Positions 8,737 through 16,728 of a DNA stretch of 64,000 bases are shown one piece after another. Position 1 is the stretch's first letter. Each line of letters begins with the position of its first letter. A program made the position numbers and the translations under genes. Source of the DNA: Nitrospira sp. (GTDB lineage: Bacteria > Nitrospirota > Nitrospiria > Nitrospirales > Nitrospiraceae). The stretch spans positions 248,001-312,000 of the forward strand of contig JACOEM010000003.1 in the NCBI GenBank assembly GCA_024998565.1, read 5' to 3'. The notes below the pieces were generated by a model. It worked only from the letters and a program-made list of their open reading frames with translations, searched no databases and had not been told where the DNA came from.

Positions 8737-10401
8737 TTAGAAGAGGCTTCTGCTGATTTCTCCGGAAGGGGAACTTTCGTTGCCGCTTGAGTCGTAGGCC
8801 GTCACGGAGAACCAATAGGTCGATCCCAGCGGCAAGGTCAGGCGTGTCGAGGTGACGTTGCCGACATCGAATGACTGAGAACGAACGCCGGATCTTGTAC
8901 CGACATAAACCCGGTAACCTCTGAGGTCCGACTCACTGTTTGCAGTCCAGGTGACGGTCACCGTGCCGGTTGCCGTGCCGGAAGGCGGGGGTGGCGGCGT
9001 TGTGCTGCCGGTCGGCGAAGGCGGTGGCGGCGGGGGAGTCGTGCCGCTTGCAAGGACGGAAAGCGACACCGGAATACGCAAGGTTTGCGAGCCATTGGGG
9101 CCGCTTTCAACGATATAGATGACACCGGAGTAGGACCCGATGTTCATGGCCGAGGTATTGACCGTCACCGTGATGGGATCGATTTCGGTGGTGATGGTCT
9201 GCGTGCTGCCATAAGGTGGATTGAGGGCCGTCCAGGATTGGTTCGCACTAATGCTATACGTGCTTTGTTGGGTGCTCGATTTCTGCAAATTAAAGATTCC
9301 GGACACGGTGTTTCCCTTCGCTGTGCTGAGCGAGAGTGCAGACGGGAAGGCCTGGAGCATGGGCGTCAATGAGCCGGTCGGCGGCGGCGGAGGGGGCGGC
9401 GTCGTCGAGGGCGGCGGTGGTGGCGTGGTCGATGGCGGGGGCGGAGGCGGCGTCGTGCTTGAAGGGGGCGGCGGGGGCGGCGGCGGTGTGGTCCCGGTTG
9501 CCGTGACGTTGAGTGCGACCGGGATGCGCAAGGTTTGCGATCCGTTGGGGCCGCTTTCGACGATATAGACGACACCTGAGTAAGTTCCCACGTTCATGGA
9601 GGCCGTGTTCACCGAGACCGTGATGGGATCGACCTCGGTGGTGATGGTCTGCGTGCTGCCATAGGGTGGGTTGAGGGCCGTCCAGGATTGGTTCGCGCTG
9701 ATGCTATACGAGCTCTGTTGCGTACTGGACTTCTGCAGGTTGAAGACGCCGGATGCAGTGGTTCCCTTCGCGGCGGTGAGCGAGAGTGCGGACGGGAAGG
9801 CCTGGAGCATGGGCGTCAATGAGCCGGTCGGCGGCGGCGGAGGGGGCGGCGTCGTCGAGGGCGGCGGTGGTGGCGTGGTGGATGGTGGGGGCGGAGGCGG
9901 CGTCGTGCTTGAAGGGGGCGGCGGGGGAGGCGGCGGTGTCGTGCTCGTCGCAGTGACGGTGGTGGTCACCGGGATCCGCCAGGTCGTAGACACACCGGGT
10001 CCGGCCTGTCCGATGTAAATTGTCCCCGAGTAGGTTCCGGCCGCAAGTCCCATGGCGGCGGTATTCACCGTAACCGTGAGCACATCCGTTTCTGTGCTGA
10101 TGGTTTGGGTACTGCCGTAGGGGGGATTCAGCCAGATCCAGGATTGGTTGGCGCTGATGAAGTAGGTGTGTTGCGCCGTATCCGACTTTTTAAGACTCAA
10201 GGTGCCGCTGACCGTTCCTCCTTTGGCGACGGTCAAGGACAGTGCGCTCGGCGTAAACTGGATGTTCTGCGCGAGTGCCGATCCTCCCGTGCCGAAGTCG
10301 CAGAACCACAGAGTCAGCATCAAGGCCGTAAGCAATCCCTTCGCGCGTCGTCCGACGAGCCGGGCTGGATGCTGATTCACGGTGGTATCGTGCAACCTCA
10401 T
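8737..10401 (-). CDS. Secreted repeat protein: three BACON-like beta domains, poly-proline linkers, C-terminal fibronectin type III domain
   Basis: 554 residues with a signal peptide (cleavage near residue 44, after SALAQ). Three related beta-sandwich-like modules (about 45-150, 197-300 and 347-450) share FPSALSL, SANQSW, LNPPYGSTQTI and SGPNGSQTLRIPV type segments, resembling BACON/Ig-like adhesion modules. They are joined by long runs of proline broken by Ser/Thr pairs. The last ~85 residues (TVTWTANSESDLRGYRVYVG through YWFSVTAYDSSGNESS) are a fibronectin type III domain. The second and third modules with their linkers are nearly identical at DNA level. An AAGGGAG precedes the ATG. Probable extracellular or cell-surface adhesin or binding protein; no catalytic domain is visible. 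The poly-Pro linker gives long glycine-rich shadow frames on the other strand. Confidence 0.82.
   Translation of the reverse strand: MRLHDTTVNQHPARLVGRRAKGLLTALMLTLWFCDFGTGGSALAQNIQFTPSALSLTVAKGGTVSGTLSLKKSDTAQHTYFISANQSWIWLNPPYGSTQTISTETDVLTVTVNTAAMGLAAGTYSGTIYIGQAGPGVSTTWRIPVTTTVTATSTTPPPPPPPPSSTTPPPPPPSTTPPPPPSTTPPPPPPPTGSLTPMLQAFPSALSLTAAKGTTASGVFNLQKSSTQQSSYSISANQSWTALNPPYGSTQTITTEVDPITVSVNTASMNVGTYSGVVYIVESGPNGSQTLRIPVALNVTATGTTPPPPPPPPSSTTPPPPPPSTTPPPPPSTTPPPPPPPTGSLTPMLQAFPSALSLSTAKGNTVSGIFNLQKSSTQQSTYSISANQSWTALNPPYGSTQTITTEIDPITVTVNTSAMNIGSYSGVIYIVESGPNGSQTLRIPVSLSVLASGTTPPPPPPSPTGSTTPPPPPSGTATGTVTVTWTANSESDLRGYRVYVGTRSGVRSQSFDVGNVTSTRLTLPLGSTYWFSVTAYDSSGNESSPSGEISRSLF
9069..9968 (-). 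repeat. Two tandem 450-bp coding repeats
   Basis: 9069-9518 and 9519-9968 are nearly identical units of 450 bp (150 codons) within the surface-protein gene. Each encodes one beta module plus the poly-proline linker. The GC-rich linker stretches 9376-9490 and 9826-9940 differ by only a few bases. A third, more diverged unit follows from 9969. This points to recent duplication or ongoing gene conversion. Confidence 0.85.
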
Positions 10402-10806
10402 AGTCAGTACTCCCTTAGGTGATATTCCCGAAAATAAAAAAGGAAACGATCGTTGGTGAGCAACAGTCGTGCCACAACAAATCGCTTCGGCGTTCTTCGG
10501 AATTATTTGTCGGGAATCGCTCAGCGGAGTTCGGTGAGAATCCCGTCAGGATTACTATCAGTGCCGACCCTAACGGAAGAGAGCGGAATAGGCAAGTAAA
10601 AATTTCACTTGCTTCCCGTACGACGCGTGGCAAGACATCTGGTAGAAAAGAGGTCGATGAGAGCAGTGACCCCTGTAGGGTGTCGGCACCTGTCTGTACA
10701 AAACCGACGTCCTTACCGGTTACAGAATAGAGCGATTCCCTAGGTAAGCACCAGAGACGTTTGCGGGTGGCCATACGGGCCTACGGGCATGGGTGAGAGA
10801 AAGTTG
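10402..10806. other. Intergenic region, no supported gene
   Basis: Divergent region between the surface-protein gene (minus) and the beta-barrel gene (plus). It is more AT-rich near 10430-10620. A 119-codon minus-strand frame (10415-10774) has no recognisable product. I looked for the conserved segments of c-di-GMP and other common riboswitches and did not find them. Confidence 0.45.
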
Positions 10807-10835
10807 TTGACCATGTTCTGCAGGTAGGGTATCTG
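10807..10835 (+). promoter_or_regulatory. Candidate sigma-70-type promoter for the beta-barrel gene
   Basis: TTGACC (10807-10812) and TATCTG (10830-10835) are separated by 17 bases and lie about 75 bases before the ATG at 10911. The -35 box has one mismatch to TTGACA and the -10 box two to TATAAT. Prediction only. Confidence 0.4.
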
Positions 10836-10910
10836 TGGGCGCGCCGTTTCCAAGGGGATACGTAGTACCTTGCTATCGATGCGGGGCGGCGGAACCGAGG
10901 GGGCGACGAC

Positions 10911-11942
10911 ATGGTCTCACTACGACGTTTACTGTGTGCGGTGTGCGCCTGCCTGGCCGGTCTCGGCGCGCTTCCTGCTGCGGCGGAAGTCGCTCCTGCC
11001 CAGTCTTCCTCTATCGCCCGTGTCGACATCGGCGTGTCTGAATGGTTCAGTCAGGGTGAGACGGTGTGGAGCCACAATGCCTCAGGCCTGGATGCCAACC
11101 TTGGAAATCCAAGCTCCAAACTCAAGTACAAGGATACGGGCACCAATGTGACCGAAATCAGCGGTCGGGTGCAGTTGAAGAACAAAATCTTCTTCCGCGG
11201 CGCCTTCGGGTACGGTTCGATCGGCGGAGGCCGGCTGACGGATGACGACTTTCTCAGCGCACAGGGGGCTGCAGCTCAGGGTGCGACCGTCAGCGGCGAA
11301 CATCGGTTCTCGCGCACCTTCAGTGACATCGGGGGAGACAATCTCTGGTATCTGAACGGGGATATCGGTGCGACGACGTTCACCTTTCCCGAAAACAAAG
11401 GCACCCTGGGGATGTTTGTGGGGTTGCAGTACTGGCGGGAGCGGCATGTGGCAAACGGGGTCACACAGGCCGAATGTACCACGGCATCCTCTCCGAACCA
11501 GGATTTTCGTTGTTCGCCTGCCGGTACGGTCGGGTTTCGTAACCAGACGGTGATTACCAACACGTCTACCTGGGTATCAGGCCGGTTCGGCGGTGAGGTC
11601 GAATATCGGGTCGATAAGCGCATCAGCATTGAGGCTAAAATAGCCATGCTCTTGTCCTATTTGAACAATGAGGATGTGCATCACCTCAGAACCGATCTCG
11701 GGCAGGATCCGAGCTTCAGAATGACGGGGCTGGGCCTGGGTACCAATTCGGATATCAATCTGCGAATCAGGATTTGGGACCGGCTCTACCTGACGGGCGG
11801 GTATCGCGTGTTCTGGAACCGCGTGCTCGTCGGTGATCAGTGGAAGCTGTATGGCTCCGACGGCTCGTCGACGACCGCCTCCCTGAACCAGTTTCAAACT
11901 CTCCGGCACGGCCCCACCATCGGACTGACGTATTCGTTCTAG
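10911..11942 (+). CDS. Putative outer-membrane beta-barrel protein
   Basis: 343 residues with a clear signal peptide (RRLLCAVCACLAGLGALPAAAEV). The mature part alternates polar and aromatic/hydrophobic residues, with many short strands (KIFFRGAFGYGSIGGGRL, LYLTGGYRVFWNRVLVG), and ends in GLTYSF; a terminal Phe is the usual signal for outer-membrane insertion by the BAM complex. Strand count and size fit a 10-14 strand barrel, with omptin-like or porin-like possibilities; I see no clear omptin catalytic pattern. A GAGGGGG ribosome-binding site lies before the ATG. It is transcribed alone and converges with the helicase genes. Confidence 0.72.
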   Translation: MVSLRRLLCAVCACLAGLGALPAAAEVAPAQSSSIARVDIGVSEWFSQGETVWSHNASGLDANLGNPSSKLKYKDTGTNVTEISGRVQLKNKIFFRGAFGYGSIGGGRLTDDDFLSAQGAAAQGATVSGEHRFSRTFSDIGGDNLWYLNGDIGATTFTFPENKGTLGMFVGLQYWRERHVANGVTQAECTTASSPNQDFRCSPAGTVGFRNQTVITNTSTWVSGRFGGEVEYRVDKRISIEAKIAMLLSYLNNEDVHHLRTDLGQDPSFRMTGLGLGTNSDINLRIRIWDRLYLTGGYRVFWNRVLVGDQWKLYGSDGSSTTASLNQFQTLRHGPTIGLTYSF

Positions 11943-11970
11943 CCGTCATCCGTCTCTCGATGCAGAACGG

Positions 11971-12055
11971 GAGCGTATAGCGTATTGCTTATGGTGTATG
12001 GTCGGGAACGGCAGCAACCCGCGGCGTTCTGCCTGTACCCTTGAGCTATACGCTC
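11971..12055. repeat. Long inverted repeat between convergent genes
   Basis: GAGCGTATAGC (11971-11981) is a perfect inverted match to GCTATACGCTC (12045-12055). A shorter nested pair (GAACG near 12006 and CGTTC near 12025) lies in the loop. It is followed on the plus strand by TTCTTTCCC. It lies between the stop of the beta-barrel gene and the stop of the helicase gene, so it may serve as a two-way terminator or be a palindromic repeat copy. Confidence 0.5.
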
Positions 12056-12132
12056 TTCTTTCCCGCCATCAGCTCGGATGCCTGCCGAGAGACGTTTTAC
12101 GCTTCACGAGTGACGGGATTCGGCGGCAGCGC

Positions 12133-13203
12133 TCAGCGCGATCGGGATGGGCCGGTTTCGTCTTCGTATTCCGCGAAGAGCCGTTTGGCTTCGGGATGAA
12201 GAAGATGCGGCTGACCGTAGGGGATTCCGGCGGTCCGGAAGAGGGGCGTCAGTTTCTCGTTCGGGTGCAGATAACCGGCCCGGAGCGGGACCGATCGTTT
12301 GGTGTGGCGGATGAGGGCGCAGGGATTCGGGCGGATAGCCGTCAGCCAATCCGCAATATCCTGCGGATTGCCGATCGAGGCGGACAACAACAGCAGGCGT
12401 GCCTGGGATGGACAGAAGATCAAGGTCTCTTCCCACACCACCCCGCGTTCCGGATCGGCGAGGTATTGTGATTCGTCCATGATCACCAGCCCCAGCGTAT
12501 CCAGGCGCACATCGATTTCGCCCCCCGCCGCATCGTAGAGCAGGTTGCGCAAAATTTCCGTGGTCATGATGAGCAGCGGCGCCTGGGCATGCTCCCGGCG
12601 GTCGCCGGTGAGAATCCCGACCTGCCCCGGGCCGAATAGGCGCGAAAATTCTGTAAACTTCGTATTGGAGAGGGCCTTGAGTGGAGACGTATAGATGACC
12701 GTACGATTCTCCTGCATCGCCCGCTTCGTGGCCTCAATGGCGACATAGGTTTTTCCGCTGCCGGTCGGCACGCTGACCACCACGTCGGTTTCCGCCAGCT
12801 TCGCCAACGCATCCACCTGCCAGGCATCCGGTACGAACGGCTGTGCCTGTGGAACTCCGATTCCCGACAACCATTCATGAAGCGAGACAGGCGGCTCATG
12901 GTGGCCGTGTTCCTCAGCCCGGTGCGGGCGTGGCGTCGTAGACGCTGCAGCCGGTCTCGGGTGGACCTTCGGTTTGGGCGCGTGCTCAACCGGCGCGGCC
13001 TGCCGTCTGTGTGATTGTTCCTCGATCAGCGCAGCCAGGTCGGACTCCAGCCCCGGGCGATTTTCAGCGGAAGCCTGGAGCAGGAGGTCGATGAGTTTGC
13101 GTTTGCCGGAACGAAAGTGCCGGCTGATCCGTCCACGTGCCAATCGGTGCAGCAGAGAGACCGGTTGCTCCAGCAGTAGCTGTTCGAGTTCGTGCGTTGT
13201 CAT
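12133..13203 (-). CDS. DEAD/DEAH-type helicase, RecA1 half (motifs I-III) as a separate polypeptide
   Basis: 356 residues. After a ~110-residue helical and Pro/His-rich N-terminus come the first-half superfamily-2 motifs in order: Q-like region FVPDAWQVDAL, motif I PTGSGKT, Ia YTSPLKAL, Ib TGDR and MTTEILRN, motif II VIMDESQYL (DESQ instead of the usual DEVH), and motif III LLLSASIGN. The protein ends just after the linker (KRSVPLRAGYLHPNEKL), where Ski2-like helicases enter the second RecA domain. Motifs IV-VI are absent; they are encoded by the gene immediately upstream (13200-15062), whose stop overlaps this start by 4 bp (ATGA). A GGAGGAG lies before the ATG. The two products most likely assemble into one ATP-dependent nucleic-acid helicase. 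Confidence 0.85.
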   Translation of the reverse strand: MTTHELEQLLLEQPVSLLHRLARGRISRHFRSGKRKLIDLLLQASAENRPGLESDLAALIEEQSHRRQAAPVEHAPKPKVHPRPAAASTTPRPHRAEEHGHHEPPVSLHEWLSGIGVPQAQPFVPDAWQVDALAKLAETDVVVSVPTGSGKTYVAIEATKRAMQENRTVIYTSPLKALSNTKFTEFSRLFGPGQVGILTGDRREHAQAPLLIMTTEILRNLLYDAAGGEIDVRLDTLGLVIMDESQYLADPERGVVWEETLIFCPSQARLLLLSASIGNPQDIADWLTAIRPNPCALIRHTKRSVPLRAGYLHPNEKLTPLFRTAGIPYGQPHLLHPEAKRLFAEYEDETGPSRSR

Positions 13204-15062
13204 GGCAGCTCCTCCAGCACGCCCCGGCGCATGCCTGCGATGGCCCGATCGGCGGATTCGGCCAGCGACGGGTGGGTCGCTTTGAGGGTTTTCAATTGAG
13301 AGAGAAACTCGATCGTGCGCGCGAACAGCCGGAACATGTCGCCCTCGGCCATCGTGGTCAGGCGGGCCAGGCCGATCCAGGTCAGCGTCTGATCTGCGAC
13401 CCAGCGTTCGGTCAAGGCCGCGACATCGGCACGGAGCATCGGAGGCGCCTCGTGCGGCGCGAGACTTTCTGCCAGCTTCCGGACCTGGAACAGGAGCGTG
13501 ACGAGCCCCGCGCTGCCGCGTGGAAACGAGCCGGGACGATCGTCGTCATGCGCGATACTGGCCATGACGGCGGCGAGCAGCGGTGGATCGATGGCACCGA
13601 AGGCCTCGGCCCGGATCAGTTCCGTGATCAGGAGGGAATGGTCGATGCGAATCAAGCGTGCCCACTCGCCGTCGGCGGTGAGCTGTGCCGTCGCGTTGAG
13701 ATAACCGAAGCGCTCGAGGACATCGATGCGCTCTTGAAACCGGTGCCACAAGCTGGTCTGGAGTGCTTGAATCGATTTCATGTGCCGCTGGATTTCCTGG
13801 CGGATCCGTGAGGCCTTGGGGAAGTCGCGTTGACAGGCCTGACGCGAAGGACAGGTGGGGCAGGCGAAATCGCCAAGGGTTTGGATGATGGAGCTGTCGA
13901 GCGGAATCTCTTCGTTCTGATGAGTCAGAATCGGCAGAATCGGGAGCCGCGGCGGCAGATCCAGCAGATGGTGGGTGAGTTGCTCCAATGTCTGCGGCGT
14001 ACACCAGGGGTAGGAGGAGGTTTCCTCGCAGTCGAACGTGCGATCGAAGACTTGTGTCACGATGGACGCGGGGCATTCATTGAGGGAGCCGCCGTCCCGC
14101 AGCAACGTCACCATCGGCGCATGCTGGCCCTTGCTTCGATACTGGCGCAGGATGATGCCGCGTCCCCGGATCAGCCCCACGACGCGTCCCGGCGTGAGAA
14201 AATGCAGGCGCGCGGCGACATCGGGCGAGTCCTGCCTGGCCGACAAGCCTCGCGGTTTCTTCCGTTTCCGGGCCTGATCGAATACCTGCCACTGCGTGAT
14301 CCAATCCGAGCAGACCCGCGGACCGAAAGGTTCCATTTCGGCGCGCAGTCCATCGAGTTTGGTTTCGAGCACGGCCGTGCGCTGGTTCAACTGAAACTGG
14401 GCGAAACTCTTGGCGAGGATGGATTGAATCTGCTCGCGCGGGTGGGCTTTGAGCAGGTTCAGCACCATCGGGTAGCTGATGACGAATTGACTGTGAATCG
14501 CTTCCGGTTGTCCCGTGAGTCCTTTGGTCAGGACGGTGAGATCAATGTAGGGCGACGGGGTGATGACGGCGAATCCGACCAGGTCTTTGCCGCGGCGGCC
14601 GGCCCGGCCGGCCAGTTGCTGAATCTCGCTGGCGGTCAAGTCGGTAAAGTCGCGCGCCTTCCGGATGCTGGATTGTGTCACGACCACCGTGCGGGCGGGA
14701 AAGTCGACGCCTGCGGCGAGGGTAGTGGTGGCGAAGACGGCATCCAGGGACCCGGTGCGCATGAGTTCTTCGACGGCGATCTTCCAGGAGGGGAGATGGC
14801 CCGCGTGATGCGCGGCTACACCGATGCGCTGAACCGTTTCGATCAGCGGGTGTTCCGCGATGCTGGGATATTGTTCGGTGACCTGGGCCAGGACGCGGGC
14901 GATCTGTTCTTGCTGCGTCTTGGGCAGGATGACCTGGCTGCGCTCGAACGACTGCATCGCTTCGTCGCAGGCCCGTCTCGATGTGAGAAAGATAATCGCA
15001 GGAGTGAGATTTCTTTGGCGGAGCGTCGCGACCAGATCAACCGGATGAATCGACGGCGGCAT
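13200..15062 (-). CDS. Ski2/HelY-like helicase, RecA2 half (motifs IV-VI) plus C-terminal domains
   Basis: 620 residues. It opens directly with motif IV (PAIIFLTSRRAC), then VAAHHAGHLPSWK, motif V ATTTLAAGVDFPARTVVV and motif VI QLAGRAGRRG, followed by the winged-helix/ratchet region (SYPMVLNLLKAHPREQI). A Cys cluster FACPTCPSRQAC sits near residue 400 and recalls the corresponding Cys motif of bacterial HelY-type proteins. A long helical C-terminus resembles the DSHCT domain of Ski2/Mtr4 helicases. There is no Walker A or DExx motif in this protein; those are in the next gene (12133-13203). The start overlaps the end of glgC by 26 bp; AAAGGGA lies about 12 bases upstream. Likely an RNA or DNA helicase working only with its partner. 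Confidence 0.85.
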   Translation of the reverse strand: MPPSIHPVDLVATLRQRNLTPAIIFLTSRRACDEAMQSFERSQVILPKTQQEQIARVLAQVTEQYPSIAEHPLIETVQRIGVAAHHAGHLPSWKIAVEELMRTGSLDAVFATTTLAAGVDFPARTVVVTQSSIRKARDFTDLTASEIQQLAGRAGRRGKDLVGFAVITPSPYIDLTVLTKGLTGQPEAIHSQFVISYPMVLNLLKAHPREQIQSILAKSFAQFQLNQRTAVLETKLDGLRAEMEPFGPRVCSDWITQWQVFDQARKRKKPRGLSARQDSPDVAARLHFLTPGRVVGLIRGRGIILRQYRSKGQHAPMVTLLRDGGSLNECPASIVTQVFDRTFDCEETSSYPWCTPQTLEQLTHHLLDLPPRLPILPILTHQNEEIPLDSSIIQTLGDFACPTCPSRQACQRDFPKASRIRQEIQRHMKSIQALQTSLWHRFQERIDVLERFGYLNATAQLTADGEWARLIRIDHSLLITELIRAEAFGAIDPPLLAAVMASIAHDDDRPGSFPRGSAGLVTLLFQVRKLAESLAPHEAPPMLRADVAALTERWVADQTLTWIGLARLTTMAEGDMFRLFARTIEFLSQLKTLKATHPSLAESADRAIAGMRRGVLEELP

Positions 15063-16275
15063 GCAGTTTCATTCCCTTTGAGATGACCACCAATCCGGAA
15101 TCGGTGACTTTGAAACGTTGACGATCCGCAACCGGGTCGAAGCCGATCACGGTTTTGGGCGGGATGATCACGTCTTTGTCGATGATCGCCCGCCTGATGC
15201 GGGCATGCTCGCCGATGACGACGTTTTCCATCACGACCGATTCACGTACATCTGCATGGTCGTGGACCCGGACGTGCGGCGAGAGCACCGAGTTCTGCAC
15301 GCGGCCGCCGGAAATGATGCAGCCGCCGCACACGATGGAGTCGAGTGCAACCCCCATGCGGCCGCCCTGAAAATCCTGGGCGAAGACGAATTTGGCGGGC
15401 GGAAACTGCCCTTGATACGTGCGAATGGGCCAGGCCTTGTCGTAAAGATTGAACAGCGGGTCGACGGCGACCAGATCCATGTTGGCTTCCCAATAGGCAT
15501 CAAGGGTTCCGATATCGCGCCAGTACTTCACGGCCTTCTTGTTTTCGTCCTGGAACTTGAAGGCGTACACCCGATTCTCTTTGATCATGCGTGGGATGAT
15601 ATTTCGGCCGAAATCGTGCTTGGTGCCTTCCTTGGCATCCCGGATAAGCTGCTCACGGACCACCTCGGTGCGGAACAGGTAGATGCCCATTGAGACGTAG
15701 GCATGGGTCGGGTCGCCCGGAATCGCCATGGGTTTGTCCGGTTTTTCGTCGAAGCTCAGGATGCGGTGGTCTTCGTCCACGCCGATGACGCCGAAACGAT
15801 TGGCATCGGCCAGGGGCGTTTCGATTGCGCCCACCACGGCGTCGGCCTGTTTCTCCTGCATCAGGTTGTACATGTCGGCGTAATTCATCTTGTAGATGTG
15901 ATCGCCGGCCAGAACGAGCAGGTATTCGGGTTGGTCGGGATCGAGCAAGAACAGATTCTGAAAGACCGCGTCGGCGGTGCCCCGGTACCAGTCTTCGCTG
16001 ATGCGCTGTTGGGGCGGCACCGAGGTGATGTATTCGCCCAATTCCGCGTTGAGGATGTTCCAGCCGATGCGGATGTGTCGATCGAGCGAGTGCGACTTAT
16101 ATTGGATCAGGACGGCGATCTGTCGCAGGCCGGAGTTCAGGCAGTTGCTCAGCGTGAAATCGATGATGCGATATTTCCCGCCGAACGGCACCGCGGGTTT
16201 CGCGCGTTGCTCGGTGAGCGGATTCAGGCGTTCGCCCTTCCCGCCCGCCAGCACCATAGTGAAGATCTTAGCCAT
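15037..16275 (-). CDS. glgC: Glucose-1-phosphate adenylyltransferase
   Basis: 412 residues from the ATG at 16275 (MAKIFTMVLAGGKGERLNPL). The nucleotidyltransferase signature GGKGERLNPLTEQRAKPAV, FGGKYRIIDFTLSNC, the ADP/ATP site region EYLLVLAGDHIYKMNYADM and the C-terminal left-handed beta-helix (SIVCGGCIISGGRVQNSVL, then IIDKDVIIPP) identify GlgC. It makes ADP-glucose from glucose-1-phosphate and ATP for glycogen synthesis in the cytoplasm. The open frame continues upstream of 16275 but without GlgC similarity. No strong ribosome-binding site is seen. The 3' end overlaps the helicase half-gene, suggesting co-transcription. Confidence 0.95.
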   Translation of the reverse strand: MAKIFTMVLAGGKGERLNPLTEQRAKPAVPFGGKYRIIDFTLSNCLNSGLRQIAVLIQYKSHSLDRHIRIGWNILNAELGEYITSVPPQQRISEDWYRGTADAVFQNLFLLDPDQPEYLLVLAGDHIYKMNYADMYNLMQEKQADAVVGAIETPLADANRFGVIGVDEDHRILSFDEKPDKPMAIPGDPTHAYVSMGIYLFRTEVVREQLIRDAKEGTKHDFGRNIIPRMIKENRVYAFKFQDENKKAVKYWRDIGTLDAYWEANMDLVAVDPLFNLYDKAWPIRTYQGQFPPAKFVFAQDFQGGRMGVALDSIVCGGCIISGGRVQNSVLSPHVRVHDHADVRESVVMENVVIGEHARIRRAIIDKDVIIPPKTVIGFDPVADRQRFKVTDSGLVVISKGMKLHAAVDSSG

Positions 16276-16410
16276 AGACGGGCCGATTGTAGCAGGACGA
16301 CGGATGAATAGAAAGGACGCAGAATGATTGACTTCAACTCCATCTCGGACGATACTACGATTCAACGTGCGGCTCCGACATCCGGTCGGGCTCAATGCGA
16401 AGGAGCGGAC

Positions 16411-16689
16411 ATGAAGAAACAGAATGCCCGTCAGGCGGTCGTCAAGCCCGAGATCGAAGCCGCGAATCCGATGATGGAAATGGTGTGGCGGCTGGAACGG
16501 CTGGAGCGGCAGGTACAGCGCCTCTCCGAGCTCGTGCGGAACCATGCCGAAGACAACGACCGACTCGTGCGCATTGTGGCCGAGGATCGGGACGTCATTC
16601 GCCGCGAACTTTTGCGGAAACATGAGCATCGGGTGCGGGTGCGCAAACATCTGCGCGATGTCAGCTCCAAAGTCGATTTGGAGCATTGA
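16411..16689 (+). CDS. Small coiled-coil protein, unknown function
   Basis: 92 residues from the ATG at 16411, which has AAGGAG 7 bases upstream; the longer frame from 16324 lacks such a site. Residues 20-85 form a heptad-rich, highly charged helix (MVWRLERLERQVQRLSELV). Divergent from glgC and 40 bp before potA. No family recognised. Confidence 0.55.
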   Translation: MKKQNARQAVVKPEIEAANPMMEMVWRLERLERQVQRLSELVRNHAEDNDRLVRIVAEDRDVIRRELLRKHEHRVRVRKHLRDVSSKVDLEH

Positions 16690-16728
16690 GCCGTGGCTGT
16701 CGGCGCGGCGGTTTGAATTCAGCCTTCG

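Noticed and set aside
9221-10018. Two 115-codon glycine-rich open frames on the plus strand
   Set aside because: They are the reverse complement of the poly-proline linkers of the surface-protein gene and have no start signal; shadow frames.
10402-10806. c-di-GMP or other riboswitch upstream of the surface-protein gene
   Set aside because: Some words (GCAAACG, TAACCGG) looked suggestive, but the conserved core segments and their order are missing.
12133-15062. Helicase broken by a sequencing frameshift
   Set aside because: The motif order is inverted between the two genes and each has a proper start and stop, which a frameshift cannot cause.
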